Positions 1-7,918 of a DNA stretch of 48,973 bases are shown one piece after another. The notes under the pieces were generated by a model, which did no database searches, had not been told where the DNA came from, and saw nothing but the letters and a program-made list of their open reading frames with translations. The stretch comes from a bacterium (GTDB lineage Bacteria > Krumholzibacteriota > Krumholzibacteriia > Krumholzibacteriales > Krumholzibacteriaceae): positions 155,866 to 204,838 of the forward strand of contig CP070727.1 in the NCBI GenBank assembly GCA_020350885.1. Reading direction: 5' to 3'. Every line of letters begins with the position of its first letter. Position 1 is the stretch's first letter. The position numbers and the translations under genes are program-made.

Positions 1-179
1 AGCCGCTTGGCCTGCTTGATATCCAGACCGCCGTATTCCTTGCGCCACCGATAGTAGGTGTTCTCGCTCACATTGAGCTGCCGGCATACTTCTCCAAATT
101 TCCTGCCTTTGGAAAACAGAACCTCGGCTTCACGGAGCTTCGTGATGATCTGTTCTGCAGTAAACCGCTTCCTGGCCAT
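1..179 (-). CDS. IS3-family transposase OrfA, N-terminal part (cut by window edge)
   Basis: Reading leftward from ATG at 179-177, the frame is open to the window edge (59 codons). It starts MARKRFTAEQIITKLREAEV and continues with VCRQLNVSENTYYRWRKEYGG, a helix-turn-helix segment typical of OrfA of IS3-family elements. OrfA binds the IS ends, and the OrfA-OrfB frameshift product carries out transposition. The ATG follows a GGGGG purine run (190-186 on the minus strand) at normal spacing. The rest of orfA and orfB lie outside the window, so whether the element is intact cannot be judged. Confidence 0.88.
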   Translation of the reverse strand, partial: MARKRFTAEQIITKLREAEVLFSKGRKFGEVCRQLNVSENTYYRWRKEYGGLDIKQAKR

Positions 180-243
180 GAAATAACCCCCTTTTTGATC
201 GGTCAGAGTATAACTCTCAACCTTGATTCAATCCAGGGGGTCA
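1..243 (-). mobile_element. IS3-family insertion sequence, left-hand fragment with probable terminal repeat
   Basis: The region contains the start of orfA and its leader. Read on the minus strand, the segment upstream of orfA begins near 243 with TGACCCCCTGGATTGAATCA, which has the TG start expected of an IS3-family terminal inverted repeat. The matching end and target duplication are outside the window, so the exact boundary at about 243 is inferred. Confidence 0.7.
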
Positions 244-264
244 TGCCAGTATAAGCAGGCTTGC

Positions 265-1416
265 TTATTCTTGTATGATAACCTCTCCCAGAAGTGACTG
301 TTCCACGAGGAAATCGTAGAGGGCATGTGCAACTAAACGGTGACCCGTTGCGTTCCAGTGTCCGTCAAGCAGATGTGAGGTTTGTATATTCTTCTCGTCC
401 GCCTCCCTGAGATGCGGCTCCAGGTCCAGGCAGGAGATCCCCTGCGCTGAGCAGTGTTCGACTAATTCGGTCGTCTTCGGTAAACCTCTCATGGATGGGT
501 GTACGGGAATAAACATTGCTATCAAGCGGCTGTTCTTTTCGTTGCAGGCTCTGCCTAAAGCACTAATCAGATGTTTTGTCAGCGTGTTGTATCGTTCGGC
601 AATATTGTTCGTGCTTACATTCTGAGTGCAACTTTCTGTAAGCCTGTTTCTATGGGTGACGGAGAGTCTGTACTTTAGATAATTCAGAAGGTGTGACCTG
701 GCAAAGAAGGTGGTGTAGCCTGGAATCCGGTACACGATTTTCTGTATCTTTCGGGGCGCCGTTCTGGGTGCATCATGTTTGATGAGAATTCCATCTTTGA
801 GTGAGTACAAACCGCAGGTAAGGTTATCATAGTAATCGTTTGTCTGGCAGAACAATAAGACGACCAGATCGGGTTCATACTTATAGCACTCCGTCTCGAA
901 GAGTGCGAGTTGATTCGCAGTGCCGGTGGAGCCTATTCCGGCGTTGAGCACTTCCCAGCGATTGCTGCGGGATTCCTGCTCGTTCAGATGCACCTCAAGC
1001 ACCTTTACGAATGTCTCCTCTGCCTGCACTCCATAACCGCATGTGTATGAATCACCGAGACAGAGAATCCTGCGCGTACCCGGTGGCTTTCTATAAGGGT
1101 ATTCTTTATCCCTCAGCCCTTTGGAGTTTATTGTCAAATCTATTTCGTATTCGGGACATATTATAAAACCTTTAATTCCCGGTATCTGTTTCGTGCCGAC
1201 GTGCCTGTCCCATTGGTTCACACTTATTGCGAAGTATTTTTGAGGTTTAAATATACGCATGCCGAGTTCCAGGACAACGAAAAGCACACATATAGATGTG
1301 ATGGAGAGCAGAAACGGTATAATGATTCTGCGGATGCGCATGGTAGAATAGGTTGCACAGGTACGGTTGATTGTGCATTCTCCACCTATACATGATAACA
1401 GAAAATCACGTTCCAT
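265..1416 (-). CDS. Membrane-anchored SGNH/GDSL-type hydrolase
   Basis: SGNH-fold esterase or lipase-like protein, probably periplasmic with an N-terminal membrane anchor. Block I is ILCLGDSYTCGYG with nucleophile Ser123. Block II is LNAGIGSTGTANQ (Gly/Asn oxyanion part), block III contains QTND (Asn about 193), and the C-terminal Asp-His pair lies in LLDGHWNATGHRL. A hydrophobic segment at about residues 31-50 is the anchor. The start is uncertain: ATG at 1416 follows a GGGGGATCAGG stretch, while the internal ATG at 1341 would give a shorter, more typical N-terminus (MRIRRIIIPFLL). Two more proteins of this architecture lie in the window (32336-33517 and 45819-46925). Such proteins often deacylate cell-surface polysaccharides, but the substrate here is unknown. 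Confidence 0.85.
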   Translation of the reverse strand: MERDFLLSCIGGECTINRTCATYSTMRIRRIIIPFLLSITSICVLFVVLELGMRIFKPQKYFAISVNQWDRHVGTKQIPGIKGFIICPEYEIDLTINSKGLRDKEYPYRKPPGTRRILCLGDSYTCGYGVQAEETFVKVLEVHLNEQESRSNRWEVLNAGIGSTGTANQLALFETECYKYEPDLVVLLFCQTNDYYDNLTCGLYSLKDGILIKHDAPRTAPRKIQKIVYRIPGYTTFFARSHLLNYLKYRLSVTHRNRLTESCTQNVSTNNIAERYNTLTKHLISALGRACNEKNSRLIAMFIPVHPSMRGLPKTTELVEHCSAQGISCLDLEPHLREADEKNIQTSHLLDGHWNATGHRLVAHALYDFLVEQSLLGEVIIQE

Positions 1417-1497
1417 TCAACAACCTGATCCCCCGAACCCGTAAACGATCCATTAATGTAATATTTAAACGGTTTTATGAATAACATAAAAAAATAC

Positions 1498-1525
1498 TTG
1501 ACATACATAAAATTTTATCTATAAT
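1498..1525 (+). promoter_or_regulatory. Strong sigma70-like promoter
   Basis: TTGACA at 1498-1503 and a perfect TATAAT at 1520-1525, separated by 16 bp, in an AT-rich stretch. It points toward the small membrane protein at 1637 and the hydrolase at 1927. Confidence 0.8.
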
Positions 1526-1636
1526 GTTTACATGGAATCCAGATGGATTCCCGACCGGTGAGGATCATCGAATGATAAGATGATGACTGGAATATCGTCG
1601 AGCCGGGTGATAGGCATGCAAAAAGGGAGCGATACC

Positions 1637-1870
1637 ATGGCCAGAAAATGGAATCCATTCATCCTGATACCGATAATACTGGATGTGGGCGTGTTGGCGG
1701 TTCTCCCCAAATTTGTGGCGCAATCGGGACTCGCTCGAGCGCTTCCCGTTTCTCTTGTCGCTTTGGCTTTCCCCTGGCTGTTATTTTTCATTATCAGCAG
1801 CGGTATCAGTTCAATCGTTAAAAAAGAGAAAGAAGAGCAGGAAGCGGAACACAATCGCGATTTCGTTTGA
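1637..1870 (+). CDS. Small membrane protein of unknown function (77 aa)
   Basis: The start chosen is ATG 1637, because AGGGAG lies about 7 bases upstream; an in-frame ATG at 1580 lacks a clear ribosome-binding site. The protein begins MARKWNPFILIPIILDVGVL. It has two hydrophobic segments (about residues 7-24 and 36-58) and a highly charged C-terminal tail (KKEKEEQEAEH). I do not recognise the family. It is the first gene after the promoter at 1498-1525 and lies 56 bases ahead of the secreted CocE-like hydrolase, so the two may be cotranscribed. Confidence 0.6.
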   Translation: MARKWNPFILIPIILDVGVLAVLPKFVAQSGLARALPVSLVALAFPWLLFFIISSGISSIVKKEKEEQEAEHNRDFV

Positions 1871-1926
1871 TATCCCGCTGTGCCTACGACCTGTATCGAA
1901 CCACCTGACATTGATGGGAGATAGAA

Positions 1927-3696
1927 ATGAGAACCGGGAATATGGTATGTGCCTTATCAGCATTCTTAATGGTAGTCACTACTCTGTTATGCGCTTCGCC
2001 CTCCGAGTGTATTGAGGATAATTACTCCCTCAAGACCACGATGATACCGATGCGGGATGGGATGCAGCTGGCAACAGATCTTTACTTTCCGGTGAGCGAT
2101 AAAAAACCATTTCCGATAGTTTTAATGAGAACCCCTTACGGTAGGAAGATCCTAAAGGATTATGGGGAATTTTATTCCGAGCACGGATATATTCTCGCTG
2201 CACAGGATGTTCGGGGACGTTTTGAATCACAGGGAGAGTGGGAACCTTTCATCAATGAGGGAAAGGATGGATATGACACAATAGAGTGGTTGTCAAGTCA
2301 GAATTGGTCGACCGGTAAAATAGGAATGTGCGGCGGTTCGTATTCGGGTTCTGTGCAGTTTGCTGCCGCAATATTGGAACCACCCCACCTGATAACGATC
2401 ATTCCCAATATTACTCCGGCAATGCCATTCGGTAACCTGCCGTATGAAGGTGGTTCGCTGCTGATGGGTTGGGCGATCAGATGGATCGATATTGTAGAGA
2501 ACGCGGAAACTGCTTCCGATATGGCCCGAAAGGTAAGGGAAGGCCTCGTCCGTGAATGGCGTAGCCTCTTGAATATTCTCCCCGTAATCGATCTAGATAA
2601 AGAGGTTCTCGGAAAGGTATATCCGTACTGGAGAAAATGGGTGATGCACAATACAGATGATTCATACTGGAAAGAGGTTGATTATCTCGAGAAGCTCAAG
2701 GGGCTCGATATCCCCGTGTTTCTTCAATCGGGGTGGTACGATGGAGGTAATAGAGGTACAAAGCTCGCCTATTTCTATTTAAAGCAATCCCGAAATGATC
2801 AAATAAAAATGATCGTGGGTCCCTGGATTCACTCGGACCGGTCATCAAAATATCTCTACGGTCAATATATGGGAGAGGCTGCAGGAATAAATTTATTCGA
2901 ACTGTACCGGAGATGGTTTGATTACTGGCTGAAGGGAGAAGAGAATGGCATTCTCGATGAGCCTTTGGTCCAAGTATATAATATGGGATCAAACCACTGG
3001 TTTGAAGCTAACACCTATCCCTTGCCGAACACATCATTCACTAAACTCTATTTGACTTCAGAGAAAGGAGCAAATACATCGCGCGGTGATGGCAAATTGC
3101 AGCCAGGAACAGCTTCTTCAATTAAACAATACGATACCTATACCTATGATCCGGGTGATCCGTCTCCCTGTTATTATGCATATTTGAAAAAAGGAGCGTC
3201 GGAACAGTACAACAGATTTGTTGCCTCTCGCAATGATATTCTCGTATATGAAACACCGCCCCTCGAGCAGCCGCTGACGGTAAACGGTCCTGTCTCGGCA
3301 GTGCTGTATGCTTCGTCATCCGCCGGGGATACCGACTGGTGCGTCACAGTGTATGGGGTCGACGAGAATGGGGAGATCTATCCGATCGGTATGACGTGGG
3401 GCATTCTCAGGGCACGTTACAGGAATTCAATGCGCTCTCCGGAATTATTGGAAAAGGGTAAGATATATAAATACAACATCGATTTGAGTCATACTGGCAT
3501 TACATTCTCAAGAGGTGAACGGATCCGCATGGAGATCTCTTCTTCATTATTTCCCGAGTATTCAAGGAATCTCAATACCGGCGGCCATAGCGAGACGGAA
3601 ACAGAGTATGTATCGGCCTATCAGAGAATTTATCATACCGAGCAATACCCATCGCATCTATTACTCCCGGTTATTGAAAAGGGCAAGGATCGGTAG
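1927..3696 (+). CDS. Secreted CocE/NonD-family hydrolase (X-Pro dipeptidyl-peptidase S15-like)
   Basis: Alpha/beta hydrolase of the CocE/S15 family, which cleaves acyl or peptide bonds. It has a signal peptide (about residues 1-24 with ALSAFLMVVTTLLCA). The nucleophile elbow is GGSYSG with Ser138, and the rest of the triad is Asp272 in SGWYDGG and His302 in GPWIHSD, at the spacing seen in cocaine esterase. The C-terminal third (from about 430) is the beta-sandwich typical of the family. Length (589 aa) fits. GGGAG precedes the ATG. Cellular location is periplasmic or extracellular. Substrate cannot be told: family members act on peptides, esters or acylated beta-lactams. Confidence 0.9.
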   Translation: MRTGNMVCALSAFLMVVTTLLCASPSECIEDNYSLKTTMIPMRDGMQLATDLYFPVSDKKPFPIVLMRTPYGRKILKDYGEFYSEHGYILAAQDVRGRFESQGEWEPFINEGKDGYDTIEWLSSQNWSTGKIGMCGGSYSGSVQFAAAILEPPHLITIIPNITPAMPFGNLPYEGGSLLMGWAIRWIDIVENAETASDMARKVREGLVREWRSLLNILPVIDLDKEVLGKVYPYWRKWVMHNTDDSYWKEVDYLEKLKGLDIPVFLQSGWYDGGNRGTKLAYFYLKQSRNDQIKMIVGPWIHSDRSSKYLYGQYMGEAAGINLFELYRRWFDYWLKGEENGILDEPLVQVYNMGSNHWFEANTYPLPNTSFTKLYLTSEKGANTSRGDGKLQPGTASSIKQYDTYTYDPGDPSPCYYAYLKKGASEQYNRFVASRNDILVYETPPLEQPLTVNGPVSAVLYASSSAGDTDWCVTVYGVDENGEIYPIGMTWGILRARYRNSMRSPELLEKGKIYKYNIDLSHTGITFSRGERIRMEISSSLFPEYSRNLNTGGHSETETEYVSAYQRIYHTEQYPSHLLLPVIEKGKDR

Positions 3697-3902
3697 TTGC
3701 TGGAATAATCCAAAATGAAATCAAACGAGGAACCAGCTATTGCTCTCTCTGAAGAAATTATGTAACTGTTTGGAGTTTAGTGTCGTACTGCAAAGGGGAT
3801 ACTTCAGCGATGGAGGGATATAAAGAGGTAACGATTGTTCCATAGAGGATTGTTGCACCGGCGTGGATCGAAGACGGTGCAGTTTCATTGGGAGGACTAT
3901 TG

Positions 3903-4571
3903 ATGAAGCGCTTGGCATGTGTCTGTATGGTTCTGTTGATCATGGGCTCGACTGCGATGGCGAAAGGGATCTCGTTCGGCGCCAGGGGTGGTCTATTCAG
4001 TGCCAGTATCACGACAATTCCGAGAGGCTGGCAGAATACATCGTTCAAGCTCGGTTACTCGGGCGGTGTCTTCGTGAACTATGCAATCGACAAGAATATC
4101 AGCCTGGAGTCCGAGGTACTCTATGTGATGAAGGGGACAAAGGGTGTAATTGATTATCCTAACTTTCATGTAGATTTCACGGCGAATTATGATTACATCG
4201 ATATTCCGATCTTTGTCAAGTATACATTGATACCGACGGGCAGTTTCAGGCCCTTCGTTATTTTCGGCCCGACCGTCGGGATAAACCTAACCGCCGATGT
4301 CGATATAGAGGGACAGGGTTTTTCGGGTACGATCGATTATTCCAAGGTCACCAATACGATGGAATTCGGCATCGTATTCGGAGGGGGAGCAGGCATTCCC
4401 GTCGGCAGGGGCCTGATAACGCTCGATGGCAGATTCAACATGGGCATGTCCAAGATCATCAAGGGCGGCGAGATTGTTTATGATTTCGACGGACAGAGAT
4501 TTACAGAATCAATACCGGAGGAGGAGACCAAGAATATCGGATTTGCCCTGTTGCTCGGATATGCTTTCTAG
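3903..4571 (+). CDS. Outer-membrane beta-barrel protein (porin/OmpA-barrel-like, PorT-type)
   Basis: 222-residue protein starting MKRLACVCMVLLIMGSTAMA, a clear signal peptide cleaved after AMA. Alternating amphipathic strands follow (for example GARGGLFSASI, PFVIFGPTVGINL, GIVFGGGAGIPVG), and the protein ends with an aromatic residue (LLLGYAF), as expected of outer-membrane barrels. It resembles the outer membrane protein beta-barrel families common in Bacteroidota and relatives. ATG 3903 is preferred over ATG 3888 because GGAGG at 3891-3895 sits 7 bases ahead of it. Role unknown, possibly structural. It may be read from the upstream hydrolase unit. Confidence 0.82.
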   Translation: MKRLACVCMVLLIMGSTAMAKGISFGARGGLFSASITTIPRGWQNTSFKLGYSGGVFVNYAIDKNISLESEVLYVMKGTKGVIDYPNFHVDFTANYDYIDIPIFVKYTLIPTGSFRPFVIFGPTVGINLTADVDIEGQGFSGTIDYSKVTNTMEFGIVFGGGAGIPVGRGLITLDGRFNMGMSKIIKGGEIVYDFDGQRFTESIPEEETKNIGFALLLGYAF

Positions 4572-4665
4572 ATGGGTATTTCACGAACGATCAATTAATA
4601 TTCACTATAAAAACGGCATTTATGTGAATTTACTACAGAAATATCACATATTCACAGAATAATTA

Positions 4666-4694
4666 TTGACAAAATATAGAAACTGCCAGATAAT
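4666..4694 (+). promoter_or_regulatory. Sigma70-like promoter of the Lrp operon
   Basis: TTGACA at 4666-4671 and GATAAT at 4689-4694 with a 17-bp spacer, 62 bases upstream of the lrp-like start. The predicted transcription start falls near 4701, inside the inverted repeat at 4695-4721. Confidence 0.75.
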
Positions 4695-4724
4695 ACCCGG
4701 CGTTGCTGGGCTCTGCCGGGTTTT
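4695..4724 (+). other. Inverted repeat followed by T-run: upstream terminator or Lrp operator
   Basis: ACCCGGC (4695-4701) and GCCGGGT (4715-4721) form a perfect 7-bp inverted repeat with a 13-base loop, followed by TTTT. It could end transcription from the barrel gene at 3903. Because it overlaps the predicted start point of the lrp promoter, it could also be an operator for autoregulation. Confidence 0.5.
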
Positions 4725-4756
4725 GTCGTAAGTAGCGTTAAATATTAAGGATAAAA

Positions 4757-5299
4757 TTGGAAGAAAATGGAAATACACTTCACCCCCTGGACCGTAAAAT
4801 CCTAGACGTCCTGCAGGCCCAGGGGCGCATATCCAATGTACAGCTTGCGGCCGAGGTGGGCCTGTCTCCCTCGGCGGTCCTGGAGCGCGTGCGTAAATTG
4901 GAAAAGCGGGGCATCATCGATCGATACGTAGCCCTCCTGGATCATAAGAAGGTGGGATTGGGTACGGTAGCCCTCGTCGCCGTGTCCCTCAATCTCCATC
5001 AGAAGAACTCGATCGAAAACTTCCACGCCTTCGTTGAGAAATGCACAAAGGTGCTCGAGTGCTACCATATTGCCGGTGTCGAGGATTACATCCTGAAAGT
5101 CTATTCACGTGATGTGGATGATTACGAGGATTTCCTTCTGAACGAGCTTACCAGAACAAAGGGAATAGACAGGGTAATGACGATGTTCGTTCTCTCGACA
5201 CTGAAGCGGGAGACCGCCATACCACTGGAATGGAGCGGCCGGGGCTGTGAACGATCCACCCTCACGGATGTGAAAGAGAAAGGAAAAGAAGCGGAGTAG
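4757..5299 (+). CDS. Lrp/AsnC-family transcriptional regulator
   Basis: 180-aa protein with an N-terminal winged helix-turn-helix (residues about 9-58, LDRKILDVLQAQGRISNVQ, then LSPSAVLERVRKLEKRGII). A RAM/ACT-like ligand-binding domain follows (about 70-160, with CYHIAGVEDYILKV). Such proteins sense amino acids and control nearby metabolic genes. The start is TTG at 4757, supported by AAGGA at 4747-4751; no in-frame ATG precedes the DNA-binding helix. The C-terminal tail (about 20 residues, charged) extends beyond the usual family end. It heads an operon of amino-acid enzymes, which it probably controls along with itself. Confidence 0.92.
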   Translation: MEENGNTLHPLDRKILDVLQAQGRISNVQLAAEVGLSPSAVLERVRKLEKRGIIDRYVALLDHKKVGLGTVALVAVSLNLHQKNSIENFHAFVEKCTKVLECYHIAGVEDYILKVYSRDVDDYEDFLLNELTRTKGIDRVMTMFVLSTLKRETAIPLEWSGRGCERSTLTDVKEKGKEAE

Positions 5300-5407
5300 A
5301 CGGGAACCACCGGTATACAGAGAAGGCGACGGAGCGCCGTAAAAAGGTTACCTACCGTTCACCTGATACATGATCATGCAGTATGACATACCTGAGGAGT
5401 GAGGCCG

Positions 5408-6640
5408 ATGGCGACAGGATTATCGAGCTTGTATGCCCGGCGGGCTAAGGAGGTTCAGGCCTCGTCGATCCGCGAGATCTGCAAGCTGATCAGCAACAGC
5501 AAGATCTGCTCTATGGCGGGGGGATGGCCAGATCCGAAGACCTTTCCCGCCGAAGAGATCCGCGAGATCGCCACCAGGGTGCTTACCGATTATCCCGAGA
5601 TGGCTCTCCAGTATGGAGCCAGTGAGGGGATTCCCGCCCTGTGCGAGGAACTGGCCCGCTGGACGGCGAGCCGGGATGGCATTTCATGCACACCCGATCA
5701 GGTCTTTGTTACGAGTGGCTCGGCGCAGGGTATGGAGCTGGTGGCAAAGGTACTGATCGAGCCGGGTGATGTGGCCTTCGTCGGGCTGCCGACCTATTTC
5801 GGCGGTACCGGGGCATGCCGGACATTCGGCGCGGAGCTCGTCGGGGTACCGTTGGACGATGACGGGATGAATCCGGAGGCCCTGGAGGCACGAATCGACG
5901 GGGCACGCTCTGCGGGCAAGAAGCCCAAGCTTATTTATATCATACCGGATTTCCAGAATCCGACCGGGGCCACCCTCCCGGTCGAAAGGCGCAAACGGAT
6001 CGTCGATTTGGCCAACGAGTATGACTTGGCGATCGTGGAAGACAATCCCTACCGCAACCTCTGTTTCACGGGGAAACCGCTACCGCCGCTCAAGGCCTTT
6101 GATACAGAGGGGCGGATAGTATGTCTGCGCTCCTTTTCAAAGATCTTCTGCCCAGGTTTTCGGCTGGCCTTTGCGATAGGAGAGAAGGACATGATCAGGC
6201 GGATGGTTATCTCACGTCAGTTCGAGGACTGTTGCAGTAACGTGTTCGCCCAGTACATACTCCTCGAGTTCATCAAGGAGGGTCTGCTTGACGACCAAAT
6301 CGAGAAGAACTGCAGGTATTATAAGAAGAAGCGGGATGTTCTCCTGGAGTCTCTGGATCGTCATTTTCCGAAATCGGTGAAGTGGAACCGGCCCGCCGGT
6401 GGATTCTTCGTCTTTGTGCATTTGCCGGATACGATGGACAGTGAAGAACTGTTGCGGCATGCCGTGGATCGGAACGTAGCCTTCGTAGCCGGAACACCGT
6501 TCTATATCGACAACCGGGGGCGGAACACGTTTCGCCTTTCCTACGCCCAAGCTGATGAGGAAGCCATGAAGGAGGCGGTGGCCGTGCTCGGCCGCCTGAT
6601 CGAGGAACGAACCCAACAAGAAAGCGGGGAAAGGAGATGA
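5408..6640 (+). CDS. PLP-dependent class I/II aminotransferase (LysN / 2-aminoadipate type)
   Basis: Fold-type I aminotransferase of 410 aa, close in style to LysN/2-aminoadipate and ARO8-like enzymes. The opening is MAGGWPDPKTFP, the cofactor region has PDFQNPTG (about 180-187) and EDNPY, and the Schiff-base lysine is Lys245 in SFSKIFCPGFR, with the phosphate-binding Arg following at 252. It transfers the amino group of an amino acid, likely broad in specificity (lysine-pathway, aromatic or branched), to 2-oxoglutarate. ATG 5408 is chosen with GAGGAG 8 bases upstream; GTG 5399 would overlap that site. Its stop overlaps the next start (ATGA at 6637). Confidence 0.92.
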   Translation: MATGLSSLYARRAKEVQASSIREICKLISNSKICSMAGGWPDPKTFPAEEIREIATRVLTDYPEMALQYGASEGIPALCEELARWTASRDGISCTPDQVFVTSGSAQGMELVAKVLIEPGDVAFVGLPTYFGGTGACRTFGAELVGVPLDDDGMNPEALEARIDGARSAGKKPKLIYIIPDFQNPTGATLPVERRKRIVDLANEYDLAIVEDNPYRNLCFTGKPLPPLKAFDTEGRIVCLRSFSKIFCPGFRLAFAIGEKDMIRRMVISRQFEDCCSNVFAQYILLEFIKEGLLDDQIEKNCRYYKKKRDVLLESLDRHFPKSVKWNRPAGGFFVFVHLPDTMDSEELLRHAVDRNVAFVAGTPFYIDNRGRNTFRLSYAQADEEAMKEAVAVLGRLIEERTQQESGERR

Positions 6641-7896
6641 AAGAAGAACTGCGTAAAAAGCTGGTCATTCAGGGCAAGCGCCTCAAGGAGCTCAACGAGT
6701 TCCTGCTCGATCCGAGGAACGAGGCTGTCAATGCCGTCCTGGATCTGGTCGAGAAGTACGGCGGTCCCAAAGAGATCAATCGCAGGGCCAAGCAGGTCCG
6801 TCGCTTGAGCAGTCTGATGAAGCGCCTCAAGGAGTCCGGTTCGCCGTATTACAAGGATGTGCTCTGGCTGAGGAATCAGGCAAAGAAGGATGCCTTCGTG
6901 TCGATGGGAGAGTACCGTAAAACAGTGGCGCCTGAGGTCGTGTCGTTCAACGAAGAGAATGCGGTCACACTCGAGATAAGCGCGTTGCAGTACTTCCCGT
7001 TTCTCATTGCTCAGGCCCGGCAGGCGATCGAGAGGCGAGAACTGATGCCCAGCCGCTTTATCCGTGTGCGCTGCATGAAGGAACAGGTTGAGGACAACGC
7101 CGATATTCTGGCCGTCGCTGCTTCGATGCAGATCGTCGGTGCATCCTACGTCGAGACCCTCGATACCAAGGGCACGGACGGCTCCAACGTCCACCTCGGA
7201 GGACCGGAAACGATCACCGGTTACTTCGGCGGGGTCGGTCAACCGAACGACCATGCCTTGAAATGGACTGATGAATTTCTGCACTACTATACCGAGTACG
7301 GTATCCAGCAGGTGTTGAATATAAACCCGGGTACGGTACTTATCGGGTACCTGCTGCACAAGCTGGGGATCGAGAACGAGTTCAAGGTCTCGGTCTATCT
7401 CGGAAACGACAATCCGTATGCGGTGATGTGGACCCTCATGACAGCTCGCTTGCTGTCCGACCGCAAGGGTTCCACTTCGCTGATCGGCTTCAACTTCAGC
7501 AATTCGGTGAACAACGAGACGATCCGGATATCCAACCAGATACGCCGGTCACTCGGCCTGGAGCAGAACGTCCGCTTCGAGCACCATATCGTGGAGACCT
7601 GGAAATCGATCGTGGTCCAGCCATACGACCGCCGGGCGGAGCTCGTGGAGATCGCCAAGGAGGTTCCGAACATCTCGGCCAAGCACGAGGGCGGCGATGT
7701 GGAGGTTGAGAAGACCCGGGAGCACCCGACCGACATCCTCGACTACTTCATGCCCAAGGAGGATGTCATCTCCCAGGGCCTGATGGATGCAATGACCCGG
7801 AACTGGCTGGATAAGCACAATGCGGTGAACCATACTGCCAGGGATCTGGCCAAGGCCGGCATAGGTGTAATCGCAGCTCGGAATCTGCACGCATGA
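6637..7896 (+). CDS. Unrecognised cytoplasmic protein, probable enzyme of amino-acid metabolism (419 aa)
   Basis: I do not recognise this family. The first 100 or so residues are charged and helical. The middle contains conserved-looking glycine- and polar-rich loops: VETLDTKGTDGSNVHLGG (about 187-204), TGYFGGVGQPNDH, VLNINPGTVLIGYLLHK and VYLGNDNPYAVMW. The C-terminal half has LIGFNFSNSVNNETIR, RFEHHIVETWKS and ISAKHEGGDVEVEK. Such spacing of beta-strand ends suggests a barrel or Rossmann-type catalytic domain. There is no signal peptide, no membrane segment and no cysteine cluster of a radical SAM enzyme. It overlaps the aminotransferase by ATGA, so translation is coupled, and it precedes a homoserine-dehydrogenase-like gene. 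A catalytic step between aminotransferase and dehydrogenases is inferred; a mutase or lyase is possible but not shown. Confidence 0.6.
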   Translation: MKEELRKKLVIQGKRLKELNEFLLDPRNEAVNAVLDLVEKYGGPKEINRRAKQVRRLSSLMKRLKESGSPYYKDVLWLRNQAKKDAFVSMGEYRKTVAPEVVSFNEENAVTLEISALQYFPFLIAQARQAIERRELMPSRFIRVRCMKEQVEDNADILAVAASMQIVGASYVETLDTKGTDGSNVHLGGPETITGYFGGVGQPNDHALKWTDEFLHYYTEYGIQQVLNINPGTVLIGYLLHKLGIENEFKVSVYLGNDNPYAVMWTLMTARLLSDRKGSTSLIGFNFSNSVNNETIRISNQIRRSLGLEQNVRFEHHIVETWKSIVVQPYDRRAELVEIAKEVPNISAKHEGGDVEVEKTREHPTDILDYFMPKEDVISQGLMDAMTRNWLDKHNAVNHTARDLAKAGIGVIAARNLHA

Positions 7897-7918
7897 TTAA
7901 TATCAAAAGGAGACGGTG

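Noticed and set aside
6541..7359. 272-codon open frame on the minus strand
   Set aside because: Antisense to the aminotransferase and the 419-aa gene, which overlap by ATGA and form one operon.
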